Assembly (NCBI GenBank): GCA_003217035.1
Contig: QCHV01000006.1
Location: forward strand, 18,180-82,179
Direction of reading: 5' to 3'
Source of the DNA: Prochlorococcus sp. AG-402-G22
GTDB lineage: Bacteria; Cyanobacteriota; Cyanobacteriia; PCC-6307; Cyanobiaceae
DNA: 64,000 bases
The notes under the pieces were generated by a model, which ran no database searches, was not told the DNA's origin, and was given only the letters and a program-made list of their open reading frames with translations. The position numbers and the translations under genes are program-made. Positions 21,190-29,745 of the stretch are shown here, in pieces. Position 1 is the first letter of the stretch, and each line of letters starts with the position of its first letter.

Positions 21190-21256
21190 AGCTAAGTAAC
21201 AGAATTCATCACATCCTTCCTGAACTCCATATTCTCCGCCGAGAGGCACATGGAAA

Positions 21257-21424
21257 ATGACAGTTACTGAAGAAAGTGGCGGCCGGCTTAATGCTTTCGC
21301 AAAAGAGCCAGAAATTGAAGTAATTACTTCAAAAAGCTTTCCCTCAAATGATTCTCGGCAATTTATACTAATTGGAACAATACTTTTCATTGGTATTATT
21401 GGAGTTTATTGGATCATTAAGTGA
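21257..21424 (+). CDS. psb34: Psb34-like single-pass membrane mini-protein
   Basis: A 55-residue protein between thiG and sqdB. The N-terminal segment TEESGGRLNAFAKEPEI matches the GGRLNNFA.EP signature of Psb34 (the ssl1498-type, Hlip-like family), which binds a late photosystem II assembly intermediate at CP47. A single hydrophobic helix occupies about residues 36-54 (FILIGTILFIGIIGVYWII). The soluble part is short and there is no chlorophyll-binding ExNxR motif, so it is not itself an Hlip. The ATG at 21257 is chosen because the ATG seven bases upstream is in another frame that stops within six codons. The gene is easily missed by length cutoffs. Confidence 0.78.
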   Translation: MTVTEESGGRLNAFAKEPEIEVITSKSFPSNDSRQFILIGTILFIGIIGVYWIIK

Positions 21425-21482
21425 AACCCTTGTAGTAACTTTCTATGATGGACGCTTTTGATCTTTCCTACGGGAGTTTTGG

Positions 21483-22676
21483 GTGAAAGTTTTTGTTCTT
21501 GGTGGTGACGGCTTTTGTGGCTGGCCTTGTGCAGTCAATCTTGCCGACAATGGTCATGATGTTTTAATCATTGACAATCTCAGCCGTCGAAAAATTGATA
21601 TTGATCTAGAAGTGGAATCTTTAACTCCAATAACTTCCATTGGGGAACGATTAAAGGCATGGAACGAGGTAGGTAATCAGCCCATGAGATTTATTAATCT
21701 TGATATTTCAAAGGAATTTCAGCGTTTACTTGATTTATTAATTGCAGAAGAACCAGATGCAATAGTCCATTTTGCAGAGCAAAGAGCTGCTCCATACTCG
21801 ATGAAAAGCAGTTCAACAAAAAGGTATACGGTAGATAACAACGTAAATAGAACTCATAATCTTTTAGCTGCAATTGTTGAGTCTGGCCTTGAACCTCATG
21901 TCGTTCATTTAGGAACTATGGGTGTATATGGTTATGGTTCTCATCGTGGGGCAACAATTCCTGAAGGATATCTCAAGGTGGAAGTGCCCCAACCAGATGG
22001 AAGCCGTTTTGAAGAAGAAATACTGCATCCTGCCAGTCCTGGCAGCGTTTATCACATGACGAAAACCCTCGATCAATTACTTTTCCTTTATTACAACAAA
22101 AATGACCAAATAAAAATCACAGATCTTCATCAAGGAATTGTCTGGGGGACCAATACTGAAGCAACTTTGAAAGACCCTCGTCTCACCAATAGGTTTGACT
22201 ATGACGGCGATTATGGGACCGTATTAAATAGGTTTTTAATGCAAGCTGCAATTGATTATCCATTAACTGTTCATGGAACTGGTGGACAAACTCGAGCATT
22301 TATTCATATTCAAGACTCAGTCAGATGTGTGCAACTTGCGCTGGAAAACCCACCTAAGAAAGGAGAAAGGGTAAAGATTTTTAATCAAATGACTGAGAGC
22401 CACCAAGTTGGAGAACTTGCTAAAAAAGTAGCTTCATTAACTGGTGCGAAAATCAACTATTTGCCTAATCCTCGAAATGAAGCTGTAGAAAATGATCTAA
22501 TTGTTGATAATCGTTGTTTTATTGAACTAGGTCTTAAACCAACTACACTTGATAATGGACTTCTAACTGAAGTTGTTGATGTTGCACGTCGGTGGGCAGA
22601 CCGATGTGACCGAAAACGTATACCATGCATATCTGCATGGACTTCAACACAAGCAAAAGCAATTAAAAAGTCCTAA
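21483..22676 (+). CDS. sqdB: UDP-sulfoquinovose synthase
   Basis: Makes UDP-sulfoquinovose from UDP-glucose and sulfite for the thylakoid lipid SQDG. This is an extended short-chain dehydrogenase fold with the NAD loop GGDGFCGWPCAVNLA at residues 8-22, a conserved HLGTMGVYG segment, the catalytic YHMTK near residue 195, and the family-specific DLHQGIVWGTNTEAT. The 397-residue length is standard. The start is GTG at 21483 with GGGAG about eight bases upstream. sqdX begins 35 bases after it, so the two probably form a sulfolipid operon. Confidence 0.97.
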   Translation: MKVFVLGGDGFCGWPCAVNLADNGHDVLIIDNLSRRKIDIDLEVESLTPITSIGERLKAWNEVGNQPMRFINLDISKEFQRLLDLLIAEEPDAIVHFAEQRAAPYSMKSSSTKRYTVDNNVNRTHNLLAAIVESGLEPHVVHLGTMGVYGYGSHRGATIPEGYLKVEVPQPDGSRFEEEILHPASPGSVYHMTKTLDQLLFLYYNKNDQIKITDLHQGIVWGTNTEATLKDPRLTNRFDYDGDYGTVLNRFLMQAAIDYPLTVHGTGGQTRAFIHIQDSVRCVQLALENPPKKGERVKIFNQMTESHQVGELAKKVASLTGAKINYLPNPRNEAVENDLIVDNRCFIELGLKPTTLDNGLLTEVVDVARRWADRCDRKRIPCISAWTSTQAKAIKKS

Positions 22677-22711
22677 AAAGTTTTCTAAACTACTGATCAT
22701 TCTTTTCTCAA

Positions 22712-23860
22712 GTGAAGATTGCTTTTTTTACCGAAACTTTTCTTCCTAAAGTTGATGGAATAGTTACTCGGCTAACAAAAACGCTTGAACACCTTAATAA
22801 AGCTGGTGATGAAGTAATTGTTTTTTGCCCTGAAGGCTGTCCTGATGAATATATGGGAGCAAAAATGGTTGGAGTGCCAGCCATGCCTTTACCTCTATAT
22901 CCAGAACTTAAACTTGGTCTACCTGGGCCTGCAGTTTCAGAAGCTCTAGAAGAGCTAAAGCCTGATTTAATTCATGTCGTTAATCCAGCAGTTCTGGGGC
23001 TAGGAGGAATATGGCTTGCAAAAACGAATGGGATACCTCTAGTTGCTAGTTACCATACTCATCTTCCTAAATACCTTGAGCACTATGGAATGGGAATGCT
23101 TGAACCATTGCTATGGGAACTCCTGAAGGCAGCTCATAATCAAGCGGTGCTAAATCTTTGCACTTCTACAGCAATGGTCAAAGAACTTAGTGAGAAAGGA
23201 ATTCAAAATACCGCGTTATGGCAAAGAGGAGTTGATACAGAAATCTTCAGACCAGAGTTGCGTAACGATGATATGCGTAAAAAACTACTTGGGAAATTTA
23301 GTGATGAAGGATCATTATTAATTTACGTTGGGCGACTATCAGCTGAAAAACAAATTGAACGGATCAAACCCGTTTTAGAAGCTTTACCTGATACAAGATT
23401 AGCTTTAGTAGGAGATGGCCCTTATAGAAATCAACTAGAAAAAATATTTGAAAATACTGCTACTACCTTCGTTGGATATTTATCAGGACAAGAATTAGCA
23501 AGTGCATACGCTTCCGGAGATGCCTTCTTATTCCCTTCTAGTACAGAAACCCTAGGCTTAGTACTCCTTGAAGCAATGGCGGCTGGATGCCCAGTAGTAG
23601 GAGCAAATAAAGGAGGCATACCAGATATCATTAATGATTCAAAAAACGGATGCCTATATGACCCAGATGGGGAGAATGGAGGGTCAACAAGCCTTATAAA
23701 CGCCACTAAAAAACTATTAGGTAATGCAATAGAAAGAAAAGCAATGAGAAACTCTGCAAGACTAGAAGCAGAGAAATGGGGATGGAGTAAGGCTACAGAA
23801 CAACTAAGACAGTTTTATCAAGAAATTCTTGAAAAAAATTCCAACAAAATAGCTGCTTGA
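22712..23860 (+). CDS. sqdX: Sulfoquinovosyl transferase, GT4 family
   Basis: Transfers sulfoquinovose from UDP-sulfoquinovose to diacylglycerol, giving SQDG. It starts MKIAFFTETFLPKVDGIVTR (GTG start), has the GT4 nucleotide-sugar region VGDGPYRNQLEKIF and the acceptor motif SSTETLGLVLLEAMAAGCPVV with the paired glutamates. The glycine-rich N-terminal loop and position straight after sqdB support SqdX over other GT4 enzymes. It has 382 residues. The stop codon is part of a hairpin shared with the convergent gene. SQDG substitutes for phospholipids in low phosphate, consistent with oligotrophic marine life. Confidence 0.93.
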   Translation: MKIAFFTETFLPKVDGIVTRLTKTLEHLNKAGDEVIVFCPEGCPDEYMGAKMVGVPAMPLPLYPELKLGLPGPAVSEALEELKPDLIHVVNPAVLGLGGIWLAKTNGIPLVASYHTHLPKYLEHYGMGMLEPLLWELLKAAHNQAVLNLCTSTAMVKELSEKGIQNTALWQRGVDTEIFRPELRNDDMRKKLLGKFSDEGSLLIYVGRLSAEKQIERIKPVLEALPDTRLALVGDGPYRNQLEKIFENTATTFVGYLSGQELASAYASGDAFLFPSSTETLGLVLLEAMAAGCPVVGANKGGIPDIINDSKNGCLYDPDGENGGSTSLINATKKLLGNAIERKAMRNSARLEAEKWGWSKATEQLRQFYQEILEKNSNKIAA

Positions 23861-23875
23861 TTGTTTCAAGCAGCT
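23851..23875. terminator. Hairpin joining the convergent sqdX and unknown-gene stop codons
   Basis: A perfect 10-bp inverted repeat (arms AGCTGCTTGA and TCAAGCAGCT, five-base loop TTGTT). The left arm contains the sqdX stop (23858-23860), and the right arm contains the complement of the stop of the minus-strand gene ending at 23866. On the minus strand it is followed by ATTTTG, a weak T-run; on the plus strand a purine-rich run follows. It is most likely a bidirectional terminator or mRNA 3'-end stabiliser built from the coding ends. Confidence 0.6.
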
Positions 23876-24126
23876 TGAGGAGGAGGGGTCGGAGAACCTA
23901 GAGGCTGAAAAGGTAAAACCAAAGTAACCCAGCTTTCTGATCTTGCTGGTCTTTCCTTACGTGGCCGACGAACTCCAAAAGGCACCCGAACAACATTAGT
24001 ACCATCCACTTCTAATAACTTTCCCTTACTAAGAGTTGACTCAAGGCCTCCAGAAAAAACTGGCAAATTAAGATCACCTTTTCTCAGTACTTTGACTGAT
24101 GATTGATCACCTGTGATGTCTTTCAT
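23866..24126 (-). CDS. Small basic protein of unknown function
   Basis: I do not recognise this roughly 86-residue protein. It starts MKDITGDQSSVKVLRKGDLN and its middle is rich in Arg/Lys/Pro (VPFGVRRPRKERPARSESW), followed by a short hydrophobic stretch (VTLVLPFQPLG) and a Pro-rich end. No signal peptide or metal motif is visible. The ATG at 24126 or the adjacent 24129 is favoured, with GGGGA a few bases upstream; the frame runs on to a TTG at 24162. It converges on sqdX, and its stop lies in the shared hairpin. gcvP ends about 140 bases from its start region. Confidence 0.6.
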   Translation of the reverse strand: MKDITGDQSSVKVLRKGDLNLPVFSGGLESTLSKGKLLEVDGTNVVRVPFGVRRPRKERPARSESWVTLVLPFQPLGSPTPPPQAA

Positions 24127-24267
24127 CATGCTGTCCCCAAGCGATGTGAAAATACTGCACAAAAAAGTTAAGTTCTTTAATGATGCAGCTACAAATTAAA
24201 ACCAATAAAATTGGATTTTGCTCAAAACTTAACTATTAAATTAGATATAGACCAGGGGTAGGAGTAA

Positions 24268-27171
24268 CTAATTTTCAAGAAAACTTTCTACACCACTACA
24301 ACTACAGACTAAATTTCTATCTCCAAAGGCATTGTCAATTCTCGAAACGGCTGGCCAGAACTTGTTCTTGAGCTGATGTTTCAAAGGAAATGCGGCTTCC
24401 TGACGTGAATAAGGTCTATCCCAAACTTCTGCAGTGATTATTTCTAAAGTGTGAGGAGAATTGCGCAAAACATTATTTTCTTTGTCACTAAGACCTAATT
24501 CAATAGCTTCTATTTCCTTTCTAATTGCAATCATTGCCTCACAAAAACGATCCAACTCTTCAAGACTTTCACTTTCGGTAGGCTCAACCATTAATGTTCC
24601 AGCGACAGGCCAACTAACTGTAGGAGCATGAAATCCATAATCCATAAGTCTTTTTGCTACATCATCAACTTCAATACCCGTTTTGCTTTTCAAAGGCCTT
24701 AAATCCAAAATGCATTCATGCGCAACTTTTCCATTAGGCCCCCTAAATAAAACTGGGTAATATTTATTAAGACGTTCAGCAACATAATTAGCTGAAAGTA
24801 TTGCCACTGAACTTGCTTTTCTCAATCCCTTTAAGCCCATCAGCCTTATATACATCCAACTAATGGGTAAAATGCTTGCGCTTCCATAAGTCGCTGCTGA
24901 AACTGCTCCAATAGAAGTACTTTTTCTTAAATTATCCAAAGGATTGCCAGGCAAATAAGGCACTAAATGTTTAGCGACAGCAATTGGTCCCACTCCTGGC
25001 CCACCTCCACCATGAGGAATACAAAAAGTCTTATGCAAGTTCAAATGGCAAACATCTGCTCCATAATCTCCTGGTTTACAAAGACCAACCTGTGCATTGA
25101 GATTTGCACCATCTAAATAAACTTGACCTCCATGAGAATGAACTAAATCACAAATCTCACGAATTTTGGGCTCAAAAACTCCATGAGTCGAAGGATAGGT
25201 AATCATTAAAGCTGCCAATTCAGCAGAATAATCAGAGGCTTTCTTTTGAAGATCATCAAGATCTATATTTCCTTGTTGATCGCATGTAATAGGAACAACT
25301 TTCAATCCTGACATCACAGCACTAGCAGGATTTGTTCCATGAGCACTAGTAGGAATTAAACAAATTTTTCTTTTATCTTGACCTCTAGCTTTATGCCAAG
25401 CACGAATAACTAGTAATCCTGCAAATTCTCCTTGAGAGCCAGCATTAGGTTGTAAAGAGACTCCAGAAAAACCTGTCAACAGAGACAACCAATTTTCTAA
25501 ATCCTTAATTAGTTGTAAATAGCCTTTTACTTGATTAATAGGAGCAAAAGGATGGATTGAAGAGAATTCTTTCCAACTAACAGGTATAAGTTCTGCAGCT
25601 GAGTTTAATTTCATTGTACAACTCCCTAAAGGGATCATTCCATGAACAAGAGAAAAATCTCGGCTAGACAACAATTGCATATAACGAACTAATTCAGTCT
25701 CAGATCTATATGAATGAAAAACTTCTTGTGTAAGCCAAGGCTTGTTTCTTAAAGGGATATCATTATTGAAAATATCTTTGATAGGTAAGTAATTAGTAGA
25801 AGTAATATTTGGTTTTTTACCTTTCGCTTTTGCAAGAATTCTAGAAATGGCATCAACCTCATCTTCTGTACTTAATTCATCTAATGATATTGCAAAGCCA
25901 CTTGATTCCTCTATGGAAGAACCTATAGGTAAAATCCTAATATTAAATCCTTCTAAGGCTGCTAACTCAATAACTTTAGATGACTCTAAGCAATTAACAG
26001 AAATAGTGTCAAAGCGATTAATTGACTCGATAGGATACTCAAGTTCTTTCAAGTTAGATTCAAGTTTTGCGCGCAATTGAATAACTCTTTCGGCAATTTT
26101 TTCTAAACCTTTTGGTCCATGGTAAATAGCAAAAAAAGATGAAATAACAGCCAGCAAAACTTGAGCGGTACAAATATTGCTAGTTGCCTTATCTCTTCGT
26201 ATATGTTGTTCTCTTGTTTGCAAAGCTAATCTCAATGCTGGTTGACCATATTTATCAATCGATTGCCCTACTAAACGTCCAGGAACTTGTCGCTTGAATT
26301 TCTCTTTAGTAGCAAAAAAAGCAGCATGAGGGCCTCCAAAACCCATTGGAACCCCAAAGCGCTGAGCACTTCCAATAGCAATATCAACTCCTAAGTCCCC
26401 AACTGGTTCGAGTAGAACCTGAGCGAGCGGGTCTATAGCTGCTGTCACCAACGCCCCAACATCATGAGCTTTTGAAATAGAAAACGATGGATTCCAAAGG
26501 CTCCCTTCTAAGCCAGGTAGCTGAATAAATAAACCAAAAACCTGATTGTCGATCTCAAAATTTCTAGGATCTACTTCTTCAAGAATAATATTTAAAGGCT
26601 CAGCTCTTGTTTTAAGAACTGAAAGTGTTTGCGGGAAAATAGATCTGTCTACAAGGAACTTGTTTGCACTATCATTTTTATTTGATGCAAAAGACAAGTT
26701 CATTGCTTCTGCTGCTGCAGTCGCTTCATCTAACAAAGAAGCATTCGCTATTGGTAAACCAGTTAATTCACTAATTAAAGTTTGGAAATTAAAAAGTGCT
26801 TCTAATCTACCTTGAGAGATTTCCGCCTGATAAGGAGTATATGAAGAGTACCAAGAGGGATCTTCAAGGATATTTCTCTTTATTAAAGAGGGCATTAATG
26901 TACCATGATATCCCAGTCCAATTAAAGAGCGATTAACAACATTATTCCTAGCAATGCTATTTAATTCTTCTAATGCATTCAATTCACCAGATCCATTAAC
27001 TAAGAAATTATTAGAAGAATTCTTTTCAAATATTTTTGGAGGAATAACCGAAGCAACAAAATCATCTAGATTTTGAAAACCTAAGTCCTTAAGCATTTTT
27101 TCTTGAGCATCATCATTGATACCAATGTGACGATCGCAAAATTCTTCTGAATTTTTATTCATTCCAATCAT
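24268..27171 (-). CDS. gcvP: Glycine dehydrogenase (decarboxylating), P protein
   Basis: PLP-dependent decarboxylase of the glycine cleavage system; with GcvH it loads the aminomethyl group onto lipoate. PLP-binding Lys (about residue 714) sits in [16 protein letters not shown]. Other hallmarks are SRQEAAFPL near the C-terminus, [12 protein letters not shown], and the N-terminal FCDRHIG. The 967-residue single-chain form contains both halves of the ancestral dimer, as in cyanobacteria and plants. The ATG at 27171 (or at 27162, three codons later) is the start. gcvH lies immediately upstream, cotranscription likely; the T protein is separate at 47.5 kb. In cyanobacteria it disposes of photorespiratory glycine. 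Confidence 0.97.
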   Translation of the reverse strand: MIGMNKNSEEFCDRHIGINDDAQEKMLKDLGFQNLDDFVASVIPPKIFEKNSSNNFLVNGSGELNALEELNSIARNNVVNRSLIGLGYHGTLMPSLIKRNILEDPSWYSSYTPYQAEISQGRLEALFNFQTLISELTGLPIANASLLDEATAAAEAMNLSFASNKNDSANKFLVDRSIFPQTLSVLKTRAEPLNIILEEVDPRNFEIDNQVFGLFIQLPGLEGSLWNPSFSISKAHDVGALVTAAIDPLAQVLLEPVGDLGVDIAIGSAQRFGVPMGFGGPHAAFFATKEKFKRQVPGRLVGQSIDKYGQPALRLALQTREQHIRRDKATSNICTAQVLLAVISSFFAIYHGPKGLEKIAERVIQLRAKLESNLKELEYPIESINRFDTISVNCLESSKVIELAALEGFNIRILPIGSSIEESSGFAISLDELSTEDEVDAISRILAKAKGKKPNITSTNYLPIKDIFNNDIPLRNKPWLTQEVFHSYRSETELVRYMQLLSSRDFSLVHGMIPLGSCTMKLNSAAELIPVSWKEFSSIHPFAPINQVKGYLQLIKDLENWLSLLTGFSGVSLQPNAGSQGEFAGLLVIRAWHKARGQDKRKICLIPTSAHGTNPASAVMSGLKVVPITCDQQGNIDLDDLQKKASDYSAELAALMITYPSTHGVFEPKIREICDLVHSHGGQVYLDGANLNAQVGLCKPGDYGADVCHLNLHKTFCIPHGGGGPGVGPIAVAKHLVPYLPGNPLDNLRKSTSIGAVSAATYGSASILPISWMYIRLMGLKGLRKASSVAILSANYVAERLNKYYPVLFRGPNGKVAHECILDLRPLKSKTGIEVDDVAKRLMDYGFHAPTVSWPVAGTLMVEPTESESLEELDRFCEAMIAIRKEIEAIELGLSDKENNVLRNSPHTLEIITAEVWDRPYSRQEAAFPLKHQLKNKFWPAVSRIDNAFGDRNLVCSCSGVESFLEN

Positions 27172-27215
27172 GAAATTTTAATATTGATAAATTTCCTAAA
27201 AACAAAATAGAAAAT

Positions 27216-27605
27216 TTAGTTGGCGGCAATCTTAGCTGCATAAGAGTCTGAGTCCATAAGTTGATCCAACTCAGTAGAGTCAGAAATTTTAATTTCCAAA
27301 AGCCATCCATCACCATGTGGATCATTTTGAAGCTTCTCTGGATCTGAAAGGACAGATTCATTGACAGCTTGTACTTCGCCTGAAACAGGGGAATACATGT
27401 CTTCAACAGCTTTGACAGATTCCACAGAGCCAAAACTGACGCCTCTTTGTAAAAGAGACCCCACTTCAGGTAAATCAACAAAAACAATGTCTCCTAACTG
27501 ATCAACAGCGAAAGCACTAATGCCAATTCTCACAAAATCGACTTCTAAAGAAGCATATTCGTGAGTATCAGCAAAACGAAAGGTTTTGGGAAAATCAAAT
27601 GCCAT
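27216..27605 (-). CDS. gcvH: Glycine cleavage system H protein
   Basis: Lipoyl carrier that shuttles the aminomethyl intermediate between P, T and L proteins. The lipoylated residue is Lys65 in FGSVESVKAVEDM. THEYASLEVDFVRIGIS and YSPVSGEVQAVN complete the family signature. The ATG at 27605 starts MAFDFPKTFRF; a frame extension of four codons to 27617 is unlikely. It lies 44 bases upstream of gcvP and starts 16 bases after the end of the PLP-enzyme gene on the same strand, suggesting a three-gene transcript. Confidence 0.97.
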   Translation of the reverse strand: MAFDFPKTFRFADTHEYASLEVDFVRIGISAFAVDQLGDIVFVDLPEVGSLLQRGVSFGSVESVKAVEDMYSPVSGEVQAVNESVLSDPEKLQNDPHGDGWLLEIKISDSTELDQLMDSDSYAAKIAAN

Positions 27606-27621
27606 TGGAAAAATCAAACAA

Positions 27622-28911
27622 TTATGAACTGGTTTGAGATAAATCTAGAAAACCTGCCTGGACTAATGCAACTAATACGCGAATAAGTGCAAATTTTATA
27701 TGCGAACGATGTGTCCCTCCTTGCACATATAGATTATAAGGCTTCTTAAATGGTGCATCTGCAGAAAATTCACTCGTACTGCCATCAATAAATGTTCCGC
27801 CAGACATAATCAAATCAATTGCATAACCAGGAGAACTCGAGGGAATTGGATTTAAAAAAGAACCAACTGGGGAAGAAAGTTGAAATGATCTGCAAACTTC
27901 TACTAGAACCTCGGGTTTTTCTAGTCGGACAGCTTGAATCAAATCTCCACGGTGCTTTCCTGGTAAAGGTTTAACATCAAAACCAAGCCGATGAAAAACT
28001 CCTGCGACAAGATCGGCACCTATTAAAGATTCTGAGACCATCTGAGGAGAAAGAAACAAGCCTTGCAAAACCTGACGGTTTAAATCAAAGCCAGTCCCCC
28101 CTTTACTTCCTATTCCTGGAGCAGTAAGTCTGCAGCATGCTTTTTCAACTAATTCGGCATTACCCGCAACATATCCACCTGCTGGCACTATTGTTCCTCC
28201 TGGATTTTTAATTAATGAGCCTGCAATTAAATCAGCTCCAACATGGGTTGGTTCTTTTTCTTCTACAAATTCTCCATAACAGTTATCAACAAAACAAATA
28301 CAATTAGGTTGGCGAATATGAATTAAATTACATATATCTTTTATATCCCTAATTGATAAAGAAGGCCTCCAAGAGTATCCACAACTTCTTTGAATAAAAA
28401 TCATTCTTCTAGGAATCTGCAAAGCACTCTCTAAAATTTCAAAATTAAGTTTTTCATCTTCAAAGATAGATAATTCATCATATTGAACTCCAAAGTCAAT
28501 TAGGGATCCATGGTCAGTATTTGTCTTGCCTATAACTTCTCTTAATGTTTCATAAGGCTCGCCTGTTACTGAAAGTAAGTTATCGCCTGGTCTTAAAGAA
28601 CCAAATAAGCAAGAAGCAATTGCATGAGTTCCACTAACAAACTGCATTCGGACTGCAGCCTTTTCTGAACCAAAGATTTTTGCATAAATTTTATCAATTA
28701 TATCCCTTCCTAAATCATCATGAGCATAACCAGTGGAAGAACAAAAATGTTGCGATGCTAAACCCACCTCGGAAAAAATATTTAAAACTTTTTCAAGCTT
28801 AAAAAATACACCTTCCGTTCTTTTCTGAGCTAGAGAATATAATTCTTTTTCAATAGAGCAGACAAAGTCATTGGCCCATTTTTCAATTAATTCATTACTA
28901 TAAGAAACCAT
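27622..28911 (-). CDS. PLP-dependent enzyme, aluminium-resistance / methionine gamma-lyase-like family
   Basis: Aminotransferase-fold enzyme of the YnbB-type family, often annotated as aluminium resistance or cystathionine beta-lyase family protein. The putative PLP-binding Lys is in AGSLIKNPGGTIVPAGGY; FVSGTHAIASCLFG, FVDNCYGEFVEEKEP and GGTFIDGSTSEFSADAPF are family-like. At 429 residues it is full length. Cystathionine or methionine lyase chemistry is inferred from the fold class, and the true substrate is not known. It precedes gcvH and gcvP on the same strand, placing it in an amino-acid metabolism context. Confidence 0.83.
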   Translation of the reverse strand: MVSYSNELIEKWANDFVCSIEKELYSLAQKRTEGVFFKLEKVLNIFSEVGLASQHFCSSTGYAHDDLGRDIIDKIYAKIFGSEKAAVRMQFVSGTHAIASCLFGSLRPGDNLLSVTGEPYETLREVIGKTNTDHGSLIDFGVQYDELSIFEDEKLNFEILESALQIPRRMIFIQRSCGYSWRPSLSIRDIKDICNLIHIRQPNCICFVDNCYGEFVEEKEPTHVGADLIAGSLIKNPGGTIVPAGGYVAGNAELVEKACCRLTAPGIGSKGGTGFDLNRQVLQGLFLSPQMVSESLIGADLVAGVFHRLGFDVKPLPGKHRGDLIQAVRLEKPEVLVEVCRSFQLSSPVGSFLNPIPSSSPGYAIDLIMSGGTFIDGSTSEFSADAPFKKPYNLYVQGGTHRSHIKFALIRVLVALVQAGFLDLSQTSS

Positions 28912-28953
28912 TTTTTAATATGCGAATAAAAAATTTCCAGATTCAAAAAATAC

Positions 28954-29664
28954 TTATTCCAATTCTGACAAATAATCAGCCCTTGTACGCAAATCCTGCA
29001 AAAAAGAATCTGCTCCGTGTAACTCAGAATTATAAATTTTTTGATATGTAGCATATAAATCCAATAATTCACCATCCAACTGTTCTGCCGTGTAATCCCT
29101 CAAGCCAGCCATAACAGCTGCAAATCTTTCTCTTCTATTTAATTTCTGAACTGGATAGGCATCCATAACTTTTTCACGGCATTGACGCCATGGCTGTTTA
29201 TTGCACAAATAGTCTGCCAAAGCAGCACTTAATATTGGCGCCTCAGCTTCCTCAATAAACCAATCAAAAGAAGAAGGTAAAGGCGTTAATCCAACAAATA
29301 TTTCAAACAAGTCTCCTGCAGAAAGTGGCTGCTCATCATCCCCCACTAATGGCAAAGCTGAATCTAAAAGAAGCTTTAGTAACTCAGGATGATCTTTTTC
29401 AAGATGATCTCTTATATGACCAATTCCCTGATAAAGAACATGATTAATTTGGGAAAATGCAAGGAAAACTTCTGGACCAGGTGAAACAAGCTTTCCATTC
29501 CTTAAGTTGGAAATTTGAGAATTATGAATTCGCCCCAAGTCCAAAGACTCAGCCAAAGCAGGTAAAACCTTATGAGACCAACCATTTCGCTCATGCCATA
29601 CATGAATCAGATGGGCCATAGCCCGCCTTCCGCTGGCAAGTCGATCGCGATAACTATTGGTCAC
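28954..29664 (-). CDS. Unknown protein with helix-turn-helix-like N-terminus
   Basis: A 236-residue protein I cannot name. Residues about 30-65 (WSHKVLPALAESLDLGRIHNSQISNLRNGKLVSPG) have the spacing of an XRE-type helix-turn-helix, with SQISNLRNGK like a recognition helix. The rest is acidic and helical, with ASLEEFSWFI-like hydrophobic stretches but no membrane segment. The start is GTG at 29664; an ATG 15 codons inside is an alternative. It lies 43 bases upstream of the PLP-enzyme gene on the same strand, and divergent from a desaturase gene. DNA binding is only a suggestion. Confidence 0.7.
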   Translation of the reverse strand: MTNSYRDRLASGRRAMAHLIHVWHERNGWSHKVLPALAESLDLGRIHNSQISNLRNGKLVSPGPEVFLAFSQINHVLYQGIGHIRDHLEKDHPELLKLLLDSALPLVGDDEQPLSAGDLFEIFVGLTPLPSSFDWFIEEAEAPILSAALADYLCNKQPWRQCREKVMDAYPVQKLNRRERFAAVMAGLRDYTAEQLDGELLDLYATYQKIYNSELHGADSFLQDLRTRADYLSELE

Positions 29665-29745
29665 AAATCGTTCAAAAGATTAAATTAATTTTGTGATATG
29701 GATCCTTATCAGTTATTATAAACTAACCTTAAAATAATCATAGTA

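Noticed and set aside
27155..27487. A 110-codon minus-strand frame overlapping gcvH and the gcvP start
   Set aside because: Out of frame with well-defined gcvH; composition is Leu/Phe/Trp-rich shadow.
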